64,000 nucleotides of DNA, from NCBI RefSeq assembly GCF_900090145.1, contig NZ_FMHI01000024.1, forward strand, positions 16,293-80,292, read 5' to 3'. Source of the stretch: Streptomyces sp. WMMB 322 (GTDB taxonomy: Bacteria > Actinomycetota > Actinomycetes > Streptomycetales > Streptomycetaceae). Shown here in pieces: positions 41,847 to 49,983 of the stretch (positions within the stretch are counted from its first letter, which is position 1; the number at the start of each line of letters is the position of its first letter). The translations under genes and the position numbers were made by a program. A model generated the notes under the pieces. It did not search any database, was not told the DNA's origin, and was given only the letters and a program-made list of their open reading frames with translations.

Positions 41847-42596
41847 ATGTCGAAGACGCCCAAGAACGCGCACAACCCCCGTGGCCGCAAGCGTGTCGCC
41901 GTGATAGCGGCGGGACTCGGCGCATCGGTGGTCCTGGGTGCGGGCTCGGCTGTCGCCGCCCACCCGGACGGGCTGAGCGACGTCTTCGCGTCGAAAACCG
42001 CGTCGCAGCTGGCCGACTCCGCGCGTGCACAGGCCGATCAGCAGCGCAAGGAGGCCGTGGCCAAGGAGAAGGCCAAGGAGAGGGCCAAGGAGCAGGCCAA
42101 GGAGCGCGAGAAGGACCGGAAGGACGACCGCAGTTCACGGTCCGCCGACCGCAAGAGCCCCGCGAAGAAGGCGAACTCCTGGACCAAGCCCGTTTCCGGC
42201 GACTACGAGCTGAGCGCCGGCTACGGCAACAGCGGCGGCCGCTGGGCCAGCAAGCACTCCGGCCAGGACTTCGCGGTGCCGACCGGCACCCCGGTCAAGG
42301 CCGTGGCCAGCGGCACCGTCGTCAAGGCCGGACCGGGCGGCGCCGGTGACGGCTCCTCGTACGGCAACGCGATCGTCATCAAGCACAAGAACGGCACGTA
42401 CTCCCAGTACGCCCACCTCTCGAAGGTGAATGTGAAGCCCGGTCAGCAGGTGAAGACCGGCCAGAAGATCGGCCTTTCGGGCTCGACCGGCAACTCGTCC
42501 GGTCCGCATCTCCACTTCGAGATCCGCAGCACGCCCGACTACGGATCCGGCAAGGAGCCGGTCAAGGTCCTGAGCTCGCACGGCGTCAAGCTCTGA
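41847..42596 (+). CDS. Secreted M23 (LytM-type) peptidase
   Basis: A 249-residue secreted peptidoglycan hydrolase candidate. The signal region is basic (RGRKRVAV) with a hydrophobic core (VIAAGLGASVVLGAGSAVAA). A Lys/Glu/Ala-rich coiled coil (about 70-105) precedes the peptidase domain. Zinc ligands are in KHSGQDFAVPTGTPV (HxxxD) and GPHLHFEI (HxH), with the supporting ASGTVVKAG and YAHLSKVNVKPG. The catalytic set looks complete. The ATG has a GGAGG ribosome-binding site 10 nt upstream. Confidence 0.93.
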   Translation: MSKTPKNAHNPRGRKRVAVIAAGLGASVVLGAGSAVAAHPDGLSDVFASKTASQLADSARAQADQQRKEAVAKEKAKERAKEQAKEREKDRKDDRSSRSADRKSPAKKANSWTKPVSGDYELSAGYGNSGGRWASKHSGQDFAVPTGTPVKAVASGTVVKAGPGGAGDGSSYGNAIVIKHKNGTYSQYAHLSKVNVKPGQQVKTGQKIGLSGSTGNSSGPHLHFEIRSTPDYGSGKEPVKVLSSHGVKL

Positions 42597-43017
42597 TGAC
42601 CTGCCGGTAACGGGTCATGGTCCGGCAGCCGATGCGCTCCGGACCGGCCCGGCCGGCGCCGCTCCGCCCGGCGCGGTTCACCCATGGGACGGGGGCCGCG
42701 CCGGGCGGTCCATGTGACGGCAGGCGGGCCCGTTCGCAGGCGGGCCCGTTCGTGCGGCCGCCCAGTGGCCAGGCGCCGGAGGACGCGCCGGACGGTCAGC
42801 CACGCCCCTGGTGCACGGTGGCCGGCACCTCCCGGGCGACTTCGAGGACGCCCTGACGCCTGATGGGCACCCCTCTTTGCCGACCGCGTCCGGGAGAGCA
42901 CGACCGGCCGGGCGGGTGCCGCCGGAGGCGGGCCCGGCGGCGGAAGCGGTTCACCGGCGCACCCGGACGCGGCGTCGCCGGAGAGACTGGCGGCGCCGGT
43001 GCGGGAGGCGTACAAGC
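42597..43017 (+). other. Spacer after the M23 gene with a duplicated 16-bp unit
   Basis: No gene is supported. The 16-bp unit GCAGGCGGGCCCGTTC occurs twice head to tail at 42720-42751. Confidence 0.4.
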
Positions 43018-43206
43018 ATGCGGTGGCCGGCGGCTCACACAGCGTTATTCCTGGTTGCCGCCGTGACCGCGCCGGTCGTCTTCGTCGCCACCTGGTTCGT
43101 CAAGGAGGTCCCCCTCGAGGGCGGCGAGCCGGCGGAGAAGGACGCGGTGGAAGCGTTCCCAAGCCGGAGGGCACTGTCAGTCCCGTGTGACAGCCTGAAC
43201 GCATGA
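43018..43206 (+). CDS. Possible small membrane protein (62 aa)
   Basis: A 62-codon frame with a GGAGG ribosome-binding site 9-10 nt before its ATG. It encodes one hydrophobic helix (ALFLVAAVTAPVVFVATWF) and a polar C-terminus. Its stop overlaps the AraC start by 4 nt. It contains the CTGTCA/TGACAG inverted repeat in its last codons, so the DNA may instead serve mainly as promoter. Confidence 0.4.
   Translation: MRWPAAHTALFLVAAVTAPVVFVATWFVKEVPLEGGEPAEKDAVEAFPSRRALSVPCDSLNA
43174..43193. promoter_or_regulatory. Inverted repeat upstream of the AraC-type gene
   Basis: CTGTCA and TGACAG, separated by 8 nt, end 9 nt before the AraC ATG. The placement suits autoregulation. Confidence 0.4.
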
Positions 43207-43703
43207 ACACGCCGGGCATGGCGCGGCTGCGCGCCATGCGCATCGCCAAGGACGCCATGGACCGAGAGTGGTCCGATCCGGGCCTCGACCTGGACGCCGT
43301 CGCGGCCCGCGCCGGTTACTCGCGCTATCACTTCGTCCGGGCGTTCAAGGCCACCTACGGAGAGTCGCCGGGCCAGTACCTCAGCCGCCGCCGCATCGAG
43401 CGGGCGGAGGAGCTGCTGCGCTCGGCGAACCTGTCCGTGACGGAGATCTGCATGGCGGTGGGCTTCACCAGCCTCGGCACCTTCTCCGCGCGCTTCAAGC
43501 AGCAGACCGGCACCAGCCCGAGCGACTACCGCAGGCAGCACGGACGCCGGGCGGCGGCGATGATCCCGGGCTGCTACGCGATGCTCTTCACGGGCGGCTT
43601 CAAGGAGCGCCCGCGCCCGGGGCAGGAGCCCGGCCAGGGCGGGCCCGCGGAGCACCGGCCCGAGGAGCGCAACAACGAAGAAGCGCTGGACAGACCCCTC
43701 TGA
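43203..43703 (+). CDS. AraC-family transcriptional regulator (DNA-binding domain only)
   Basis: A 166-residue protein with the two helix-turn-helix motifs at the N-terminus: LDLDAVAARAGYSRYHFVRA and LSVTEICMAVGFTSLGTFSA, with FKQQTGTSPSDYRRQ closing the domain. No separate ligand-binding domain is present; the C-terminal 50 residues are charged. A VOC-fold protein follows 74 bp downstream, a common pairing in Streptomyces, so that gene is a likely target. Confidence 0.92.
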   Translation: MNTPGMARLRAMRIAKDAMDREWSDPGLDLDAVAARAGYSRYHFVRAFKATYGESPGQYLSRRRIERAEELLRSANLSVTEICMAVGFTSLGTFSARFKQQTGTSPSDYRRQHGRRAAAMIPGCYAMLFTGGFKERPRPGQEPGQGGPAEHRPEERNNEEALDRPL

Positions 43704-43777
43704 GACGGTGAACGGGCAGCCGGGAGCAGCGCTCCCGCGGCTGGTTTCCCGTCCACCGCAACCATCCGGAGCACGCC

Positions 43778-44266
43778 GTGATCAAGAGCCTGGCCATCGT
43801 CACCGTCTGGACCACCGACCAGGAACGGGACAAGAAGTTCTTCGTCGAGACCCTCGGCTTCACCGAACGTACGGACCTGCACATGGGCGACATGCGCTGG
43901 GTCACCGTCAGCCCGCCCGGCCAGCCCGACGTCCAGCTCACGCTGATGCGCCCGGACGGGCCCGGCCTGGACCCCGAGTCGCAGAAGGCGGTGGAGACGC
44001 TGGTGCACAAGGGAGCGCTGGGAGCGGGCGTCTTCGCCACTGACGACTGCCGCGCGACGTACGCGGAGCTGAAGGCGAAGGGCGTCGAGTTCGTCCAGGA
44101 GCCGCAGGAGCGCCCGTACGGCATCGAAGCGCTCTTCCGTGACCCCTCCGGAAACTGGTACTCGCTCACTCAGCAGTGGGAGCAGGACGAGCTCGACATG
44201 AGCAAGCCCTGGAGCGGCTGCGTCGAGGACGTCGAGGACGCCGAGGGCGACGGCCAGGAGCGATAG
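43778..44266 (+). CDS. VOC-family (glyoxalase/bleomycin-resistance fold) protein
   Basis: A 162-residue protein with two beta-alpha-beta-beta-beta modules: VTVWTTDQERDKKFFVETLG with PDVQLTLMRPDG, and GVFATDDCRATYAELKAKG with LFRDPSGNWYSLTQ. The acidic C-terminal tail is extra. The DPSGN segment near the end is typical of the superfamily's metal-binding strand. The reaction cannot be read from sequence. GTG start with GGAG upstream. Confidence 0.85.
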   Translation: MIKSLAIVTVWTTDQERDKKFFVETLGFTERTDLHMGDMRWVTVSPPGQPDVQLTLMRPDGPGLDPESQKAVETLVHKGALGAGVFATDDCRATYAELKAKGVEFVQEPQERPYGIEALFRDPSGNWYSLTQQWEQDELDMSKPWSGCVEDVEDAEGDGQER

Positions 44267-44341
44267 CAGGGAACCGGGGACCGGACAGCCGACGGCGCCG
44301 CCGAGCCCGGGACATCGGCGGCGCCGTCGAGGTCGTCGTGG

Positions 44342-45298
44342 TCAGGTGAGCGGCAGCCGGTAGACGCCGCCCGGCAGCGGCTCGACGAGACCGTCGGCCA
44401 CCAGCCCGTCCAGGGCCCGTGCCCGCTGGACGGAGTCGTTCCACACGCGGTCCAGGGTGGCCTGCGGAACGGGCGTCACCGCTTCGCGCAGCACGGCCAG
44501 CAGTTTCCCGCGCACCTGCCGGTCCGTCCCGGCGTAGGTCTGCGTGCGACGCGGCGGGTCCACGTGTTCGGGCGCGCCCGCCAGCTGCCACGCGCAGAGA
44601 TGTCTGATCGGGCACTGCGAGCAGGAGGGGGCGCGTGCGGTGCACACCAGCGCCCCGAGTTCCATCGTCGCCGCTGCCCAGCGTGCCGCCGTCGCCTCGT
44701 CCTCGGGGAGCAGCGCGCGGGCGAGCTTGCGTTCGGCGGCGGTGGTCGCGTTCGGCGGGTACTGCCGGCCGCTGACCGAACGGGCGAAGACGCGGCGGAC
44801 GTTGGTGTCCAGGACCGCGTGCCGCTGCCCGTACGCGAAGGAGGCCACGGCAGCGGCGGTGTACTCGCCGACGCCGGGCAGCGCGAGGAGCTGTGCGTGT
44901 TCGCGCGGTACGTCGCCACCGTGCCGTTCAGCTATGGCGGCCGCGGCGCCGTGCAGGCGCAGTGCGCGCCGTGGATAGCCGAGCCGGCCCCAGGCACGTA
45001 CGGCTTCGCCCGGGGGTTCGGCGGCGAGGTCGGCGGGTCGCGGCCAGCGGCTGAGCCACTGCTCGTACACCGGCAGCACCCGGTTCACGGGCGTCTGCTG
45101 CAGCATGAACTCGCTGACCATGACCCCCCACGCACCCGCTTCGGGGCGGCGCCAGGGCAGGTCTCGGGCGTTCGCGTCGAACCAGTCGACGACGGGGGAG
45201 TGGAGGGCGCGGGCGGTCTGTTCGAAGGAGCCGGTGGTCTCGGCCGACTCGGCTCCGGGCTCGGGCTCGGGCGGAGCGGTCTCGGTGGTCGCAGTCAT
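44342..45298 (-). CDS. mutY: A/G-specific adenine glycosylase
   Basis: MutY removes adenine opposite 8-oxoguanine. The 318-residue protein has PWRRPEAGAWGVMVSEFMLQ, QQTPVNRVLPVYEQWL, the helix-hairpin-helix LLALPGVGEYTAAAVASFAY with the catalytic Asp in VLDTNVRRVF, and an iron-sulfur motif C-x6-C-x2-C-x5-C (CTARAPSCSQCPIRHLC). The C-terminal MutT-like part is short, as in other actinomycetes. An Ala/Glu-rich stretch of about 25 residues precedes the domain. Confidence 0.95.
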   Translation of the reverse strand: MTATTETAPPEPEPGAESAETTGSFEQTARALHSPVVDWFDANARDLPWRRPEAGAWGVMVSEFMLQQTPVNRVLPVYEQWLSRWPRPADLAAEPPGEAVRAWGRLGYPRRALRLHGAAAAIAERHGGDVPREHAQLLALPGVGEYTAAAVASFAYGQRHAVLDTNVRRVFARSVSGRQYPPNATTAAERKLARALLPEDEATAARWAAATMELGALVCTARAPSCSQCPIRHLCAWQLAGAPEHVDPPRRTQTYAGTDRQVRGKLLAVLREAVTPVPQATLDRVWNDSVQRARALDGLVADGLVEPLPGGVYRLPLT

Positions 45299-45976
45299 GG
45301 CAGGACCGATCCTGACACGGGGGGCAGCCGCCCGGGAAACGCGACGCACAGGCGACGGGAGTGGTCATCCGAGTCGTGAGACCCAGGATCCGGACATGCG
45401 GATCTGCGCGGGCCCTCGCGACGACTGCATGGGGCGTCCCGGGGCCGCATGCCAAGGGGGGAAGCCCTGCTGCGTTGTCGGCATCCGTCAGTCCCCTGGC
45501 CTTCGGCATGGGGAGCCCCAGGGCCTTTGGGTAACCGCAGGGCCTTCGGCATGGGCCCGTACGTGGACGATCTCGTGCCTCGGGCCTCCAGCGCATCCGG
45601 CGCCGCGCGCTGATCTGCGACGGTGCTGCGACGGTCCGGACGACGGGCCCCGGTGCGCGCCATCGTCCCTCCGGAGCCGGGAGTTGGGGCCGGAGCGCGC
45701 GAAGTGGGCCGCGCAGCGGGTGAGATCGCGAGGCAGCTCGCGAACAACGCCCCGCCGGCGGGCCCACGTGCCCACGTGCCCACGTGCATTCCGTTCCGGA
45801 ACCGGCACGACATGTGCTGACTGCTGCTGACCGCCCGTCAGTTCGCTGCGCGAGCGGTGTGTGCGCAGCGCCTTCGCAATTCAGAGACGCAGGGTCCGCG
45901 CGTTCGTCATAAAAGTTGCCGCATCGTGCGCCGGGTACCGGGCTTCGGGGCACGCGTCGTCTCGTAAGGTTTCCGC
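45299..45976. other. 678-bp spacer between mutY and a lipoprotein-like gene
   Basis: I see no convincing gene; open frames on both strands are Arg/Pro/Cys-rich without domain pattern. CCTTCGGCATGGG occurs twice near 45500-45560. CACGTGCC is repeated with an 8-bp period at 45765, 45773 and 45781, giving three CACGTG palindromes. Confidence 0.4.
45965..45970 (+). promoter_or_regulatory. -10 box (leaderless) of the Gly/Ser-linker membrane protein gene
   Basis: TAAGGT ends 6 nt before the GTG at 45977. Confidence 0.5.
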
Positions 45977-46840
45977 GTGGGATCACTGCGTAATCCGATC
46001 GGCCCCCTCCCTTCCTCCATTTACTGGCGCAGAAGGGCAGTTGCCCTTGCCATTCTCGCGCTGCTGGTTCTGCTGACGGTCTGGGCGCTCGGCCTCGGCG
46101 GCGGTGACAGCGGCAACGAGGGCAAGGGCGACGACGGCAAGCCGCCCGCCAGCACCATCACACCCGGGCCGACGGATTCCGGTCCCGCGATCACCGAACG
46201 CCCCGGCGGGCGCGACGAGTCGGACGAGGGTGCCGGCTCCCAGGGCGGCTCCTCGGGCGGGGACGGCGGATCCGGCGGCGCGGACGACGGGGGACCGGAC
46301 GACGGCTCGGGCTGGCGGCCCGGCGGCAGCGGCTCCTCCGCGTCCGGCGGCGGTGACAGCGCGGGCGGCGGTTCCGGCTCCGGTTCAGCAAGCGGCGGTG
46401 GCTCGGGCGACTCCGGCGGCGGCACTGCCGTACCGGCCGGGTCCGAGCTCCCGGCCTGCGGTTCCGGCGTCACGGTGACCCTGCGCAGCGTGCACAAGGA
46501 GTACGAGCCGGGGGAGAAGCCGGAGTTCGAGCTGACGGTGAAGAACAAGCGGGGCACCGCCTGCAAGATCGACCTGGGACGCAAGGAGTCGGTCGTCACC
46601 GTGAAGAGCGCGGGCGGCAAGAAGATCTGGGCCTCCGACGACTGTGTGCGCGACGAGAAGCCGGCGCTCTACCAGGTCCCGGGAAGCGGGACCGCCATCC
46701 ACACCTTCGTGTGGTACCGGGAGCCCAGCGCCGTCAACTGCGGTACGCCGTCGAGTGATTCGGTGAAGCCCGGCGACTACGAGATCGAGGTCGACGTCAA
46801 GGGCCTGAAGAAGCTAGACGCCTCCTTCGAACTGAAATAG
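45977..46840 (+). CDS. Membrane-anchored extracytoplasmic protein with Gly/Ser linker
   Basis: A 287-residue protein. A basic YWRRR stretch and one membrane helix (AVALAILALLVLLTVWALGL) anchor it. About 110 residues of Gly/Ser/Asp linker follow, then a globular C-terminal domain of about 120 residues with two probable disulfides (LPACGSGVTVTLRS, TACKIDLG, DDCVRDEK, VNCGTPS). The beta-rich pattern with KEYEPGEKPEFELTVKN looks like an immunoglobulin-like fold. Function is unknown. It converges on disA. Confidence 0.8.
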   Translation: MGSLRNPIGPLPSSIYWRRRAVALAILALLVLLTVWALGLGGGDSGNEGKGDDGKPPASTITPGPTDSGPAITERPGGRDESDEGAGSQGGSSGGDGGSGGADDGGPDDGSGWRPGGSGSSASGGGDSAGGGSGSGSASGGGSGDSGGGTAVPAGSELPACGSGVTVTLRSVHKEYEPGEKPEFELTVKNKRGTACKIDLGRKESVVTVKSAGGKKIWASDDCVRDEKPALYQVPGSGTAIHTFVWYREPSAVNCGTPSSDSVKPGDYEIEVDVKGLKKLDASFELK

Positions 46841-47021
46841 GGAACCGCCCGTGAACGGCGGCCCGGTGACAGGCGCAGATCGCCCGGCGGCTGCGCGCGG
46901 GCGTCCACGCTCCCAGGGACGGACGAACCCACGCGCCGGGCGGACGCATCAGTCGTCGGCAGCCGCACAGTGCCGTGCGTGCCGGGCCTCGCGGGCCGGT
47001 GAATCTCTGGCCGCGCAGCGC

Positions 47022-48149
47022 TCAGACGTACCGCTCCAGAATGCTGGACTCCGCGAGCCTGGAGAGGCCTTCGCGCACCGAACGGGCCCGCGCCTCCCCG
47101 ACCCCGTCGACGGTCTGGAGGTCGTCCACGCTCGCCGCGAGCAGCTTCTGCAGACCGCCGAAGTGTTCGACGAGGCGCTCGATGACCGTCCCCGGCAGCC
47201 TCGGCACCTTCGCCAGCAGCCGGAATCCGCGGGGTGAGACGGCGGAGTCCAGCGTCTCGGGGGCACCGCTGTAGCCCAGTGCCCGTGCCACCGTGGGCAG
47301 TTCGAGCAGTTCGGAGTGCGTGAGCCTGTCCAGTTCGCCGAGGGCCTCGCCGACCGTGCGGGAGCGGCGCCCGCTGGGTTCCGGCACGTAGTCGCGGGCC
47401 ACCAGCTCGCGCTCCGGCTCGACTCCCGCGATCAACTCGTCGAGCTGGAGGGAGAGAAGCCGCCCGTCCGTGCCCAACTCCACCACGTACTCCGCGATTT
47501 CCGTGGCGATGCGGCGCACCATCTCCAGCCGCTGGGCGACGGCGGAGACGTCGCGCACCGTCACCAGGTCCTCGATCTCGAGGGCGGACAGCGTGCCCGC
47601 GACCTCGTCGAGCCGCAGCTTGTAGCGCTCCAGGGTGGCGAGGGCCTGGTTGGCGCGGGAGAGAATCGCCGCCGAGTCCTCCAGCACGCGCCGCTGCCCG
47701 TCCACGTACAGCGCGATCAGCCGCATCGACTGGCTGACCGAGACGACCGGGTATCCCGTCTGGATGGAGATCCGTTGCGCGGTGCGGTGCCGGGTGCCCG
47801 TCTCCTCCGTCGGGATCGAGGCGTCCGGTACGAGCTGCACTCCGGCCCGCACGATCTTGGTGACGTCCCGGTCGATGATCAGCGCGCCGTCCAGCTTGCA
47901 CAGCTCGCGCAGGCGCGTCGCGGTGAAGTCCACATCGAGGATGAAGCCGCCGGTGCACAGCGGTTCGACGTTCTTGTCCATGCCGAGGAGGATGAGTCCG
48001 CCGGTGTTGCCTCGCAGGACCCGCTCAAGGCCGTCACGCAGGGCTGTACCGGGCGCCACCGCGCTCAGTGTGGCGCGCATCAGGCCCTCGGCGCCGGAGC
48101 CTCCCCCACCGGTCCTGCCGGGAGCTGCTGCCCGGTCATTGGCTGCCAC
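47022..48149 (-). CDS. disA: DNA integrity scanning protein, diadenylate cyclase
   Basis: DisA makes c-di-AMP and pauses at DNA lesions. The 375-residue protein has the DAC domain with KLDGALIIDRDVTKIVRAGV (the DGA motif) and EETGTRHRTAQRISIQTG (the RHR motif). A helical middle and a C-terminal helix-hairpin-helix DNA-binding domain follow (LLAASVDDLQTVDGVGEARA). The GTG start has an AAGGAG ribosome-binding site. radA lies 70 bp upstream on the same strand, the classic disA-radA pair. Confidence 0.96.
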   Translation of the reverse strand: MAANDRAAAPGRTGGGGSGAEGLMRATLSAVAPGTALRDGLERVLRGNTGGLILLGMDKNVEPLCTGGFILDVDFTATRLRELCKLDGALIIDRDVTKIVRAGVQLVPDASIPTEETGTRHRTAQRISIQTGYPVVSVSQSMRLIALYVDGQRRVLEDSAAILSRANQALATLERYKLRLDEVAGTLSALEIEDLVTVRDVSAVAQRLEMVRRIATEIAEYVVELGTDGRLLSLQLDELIAGVEPERELVARDYVPEPSGRRSRTVGEALGELDRLTHSELLELPTVARALGYSGAPETLDSAVSPRGFRLLAKVPRLPGTVIERLVEHFGGLQKLLAASVDDLQTVDGVGEARARSVREGLSRLAESSILERYV

Positions 48150-48219
48150 GGCACTCCTTCGGTCGTTCGTGCGTACGGGCGGGACCGGGGCAAAGTCTAC
48201 CGGCGGCGCGCGCCGCACC

Positions 48220-49641
48220 CTACTGCGCTGGCGTCGCCGGACCCGGCCGGAGCGTGCCGGACGCCCTGGAGCGGGCGGGCAGCACGGCCAGCGCCTCACC
48301 GATGTCCGCGACCTCGCGCACCCGCATGCCGTCGGGAATCCTGCCGGGGTCGACAGGGACGAGGGCGTGTGTGAAGCCCAGGCGGGCGGCCTCGGCCAGT
48401 CTGCGCTGCACGCCCGTGACCCGGCGCACTTCACCGGCGAGACCGACCTCGCCGACGGCGACGAGGTTCTTCGGGAGCGGAGTGTCGCCGGCCGCGCTCG
48501 CCAGCGCGAGAGCTACGGCCAGGTCGGCGGCCGGTTCGGAGAGCTTCACGCCGCCGACCGTCGCGCTGTAGATGTCCCGCTTGCCGAGCGCGCTGATCCT
48601 TCCCCGCTGCTCCAGCACCGCGAGCATCATCGAGACGCGGGAGGTCTCCAGGCCCGACGTCGTGCGCCGCGGAGAGGGGATCTGGCTGTCCACCGTCAGC
48701 GCCTGCACCTCCGCGACGAGAGGACGGCGGCCTTCCAGGGTCACCGTCAGGCAGGTGCCGGGCACCGGCTCGGCGCGCCGGGTGAGGAAGAGCCCCGACG
48801 GGTCGGCGAGGCCGGTGATGCCCTCGTCGTGCAGCTCGAAGCAGCCGACCTCGTCGGTCGTCCCGTACCGGTTCTTCACGCCGCGAACCAGGCGCAGCCG
48901 CGCGTGGCGGTCGCCCTCGAAGTGCAGTACGACGTCGACGAGATGTTCCAGGAGGCGGGGCCCCGCGATCGACCCGTCCTTGGTGACATGGCCGACGAGA
49001 AGCGTGGACATCCCGCGGTCCTTCGAGGCGCGGATCAGGGCGGCGGCCACCTCTCGCACCTGGGCCACTCCGCCCGCGGCGCCGTCGATCTCGGGCGACG
49101 CGACGGTCTGCACGGAGTCCATGATCAGCAGGCTGGGCTTCACCTCGTCCAGGTGCGCGAGGACGGCGGAGAGGTCCGTCTCCGCCGCGAGGTACAGGTG
49201 GTCGCCGATCGCCCCGATGCGGTCGGCCCGCAGCCGCACCTGGCCCGACGACTCCTCGCCCGTGACATAGAGCGTGCGATGCGACTCGTCGGACGCCTTG
49301 GCCGCCACGTCGAGCAGCAGCGTCGACTTGCCCACGCCGGGCTCGCCCGCGACCAGGACCACCGCCCCGGGGACCAGACCTCCGCCGAGCACCCGGTCCA
49401 GCTCCGGGACGCCGGTGCCGCGCGCGGCGACCTGCGTGCTGTCGACCTGGCCGATGGGCAGCGCGGAGGCGGACACCCGGCCGGCGGCGGTCGTGCGTAC
49501 AGCGGGGGCGCCGCCCACTTCGTCGACGGTGCCCCACGCGTGACACTCGGGGCAGCGGCCGAGCCACTTGGCCGTCTGCCAGCCGCATTCCGAACAGCGG
49601 TACGCGGGACGGTCCTTGGCGGAGGTTTTGCGGGCAGCCAT
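48220..49641 (-). CDS. radA: DNA repair protein RadA
   Basis: RadA is a RecA-like helicase that helps branch migration. The 473-residue protein has a C4 zinc finger (YRCSECGW and LGRCPECHAW), Walker A LVAGEPGVGKSTLLLD and Walker B SLLIMDSVQTV. The RadA-specific motif appears as KNRYG rather than KNRFG. A C-terminal Lon-protease-like domain follows (LAVALALASAAGDTPLP). It starts with a leaderless ATG. Confidence 0.96.
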   Translation of the reverse strand: MAARKTSAKDRPAYRCSECGWQTAKWLGRCPECHAWGTVDEVGGAPAVRTTAAGRVSASALPIGQVDSTQVAARGTGVPELDRVLGGGLVPGAVVLVAGEPGVGKSTLLLDVAAKASDESHRTLYVTGEESSGQVRLRADRIGAIGDHLYLAAETDLSAVLAHLDEVKPSLLIMDSVQTVASPEIDGAAGGVAQVREVAAALIRASKDRGMSTLLVGHVTKDGSIAGPRLLEHLVDVVLHFEGDRHARLRLVRGVKNRYGTTDEVGCFELHDEGITGLADPSGLFLTRRAEPVPGTCLTVTLEGRRPLVAEVQALTVDSQIPSPRRTTSGLETSRVSMMLAVLEQRGRISALGKRDIYSATVGGVKLSEPAADLAVALALASAAGDTPLPKNLVAVGEVGLAGEVRRVTGVQRRLAEAARLGFTHALVPVDPGRIPDGMRVREVADIGEALAVLPARSRASGTLRPGPATPAQ

Positions 49642-49648
49642 GTTCGTC

Positions 49649-49654
49649 ACCGTA
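49649..49654 (-). promoter_or_regulatory. -10 box of radA (leaderless)
   Basis: On the minus strand TACGGT ends 7 nt before the ATG at 49641. Confidence 0.5.
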
Positions 49655-49971
49655 GACGGGGGCGCTGACAACGCGGGCACCGCCCGGGTCACGTGCGCCT
49701 GCGGCCCGCTCCTGTGCCACGACGTCCCGGTGCGTCACCCGGTGCGTGACCCGGTGCGTGCCGGCGCGCGTCCCGGCGCGTGTCCCGGCTTCCGCGCTCT
49801 CTCGTCACGCTGCGTGTGCGTCTTCGACCGCTTCCCGTGATGCCCCTTGTCACCCGTGCGTGGACGGGGAGTTGAGCCCTTCGTGAGGCCTCGCGTCCCC
49901 TTTCGTGGGAGATGGTCACCCGTAAGGATTAAACCTGGACGACTGGGTCCGCAGCGGACGCATCGCCCGCC

Positions 49972-49977
49972 TACCGT
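49972..49977 (+). promoter_or_regulatory. -10 box of the sigma/anti-sigma fusion gene (leaderless)
   Basis: TACCGT ends 6 nt before the GTG at 49984, which is followed at once by an ATG. Confidence 0.45.
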
Positions 49978-49983
49978 CTGCGG

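Larger units (their letters stand above)
49642..49983. other. Divergent spacer between radA and the sigma/anti-sigma fusion gene
   Basis: Beyond the two leaderless promoters it contains short reiterations of GTGCGTGACCCG and GGCGCGTGTCCCGG-like motifs (about 49730-49790). No gene is supported. Confidence 0.35.
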
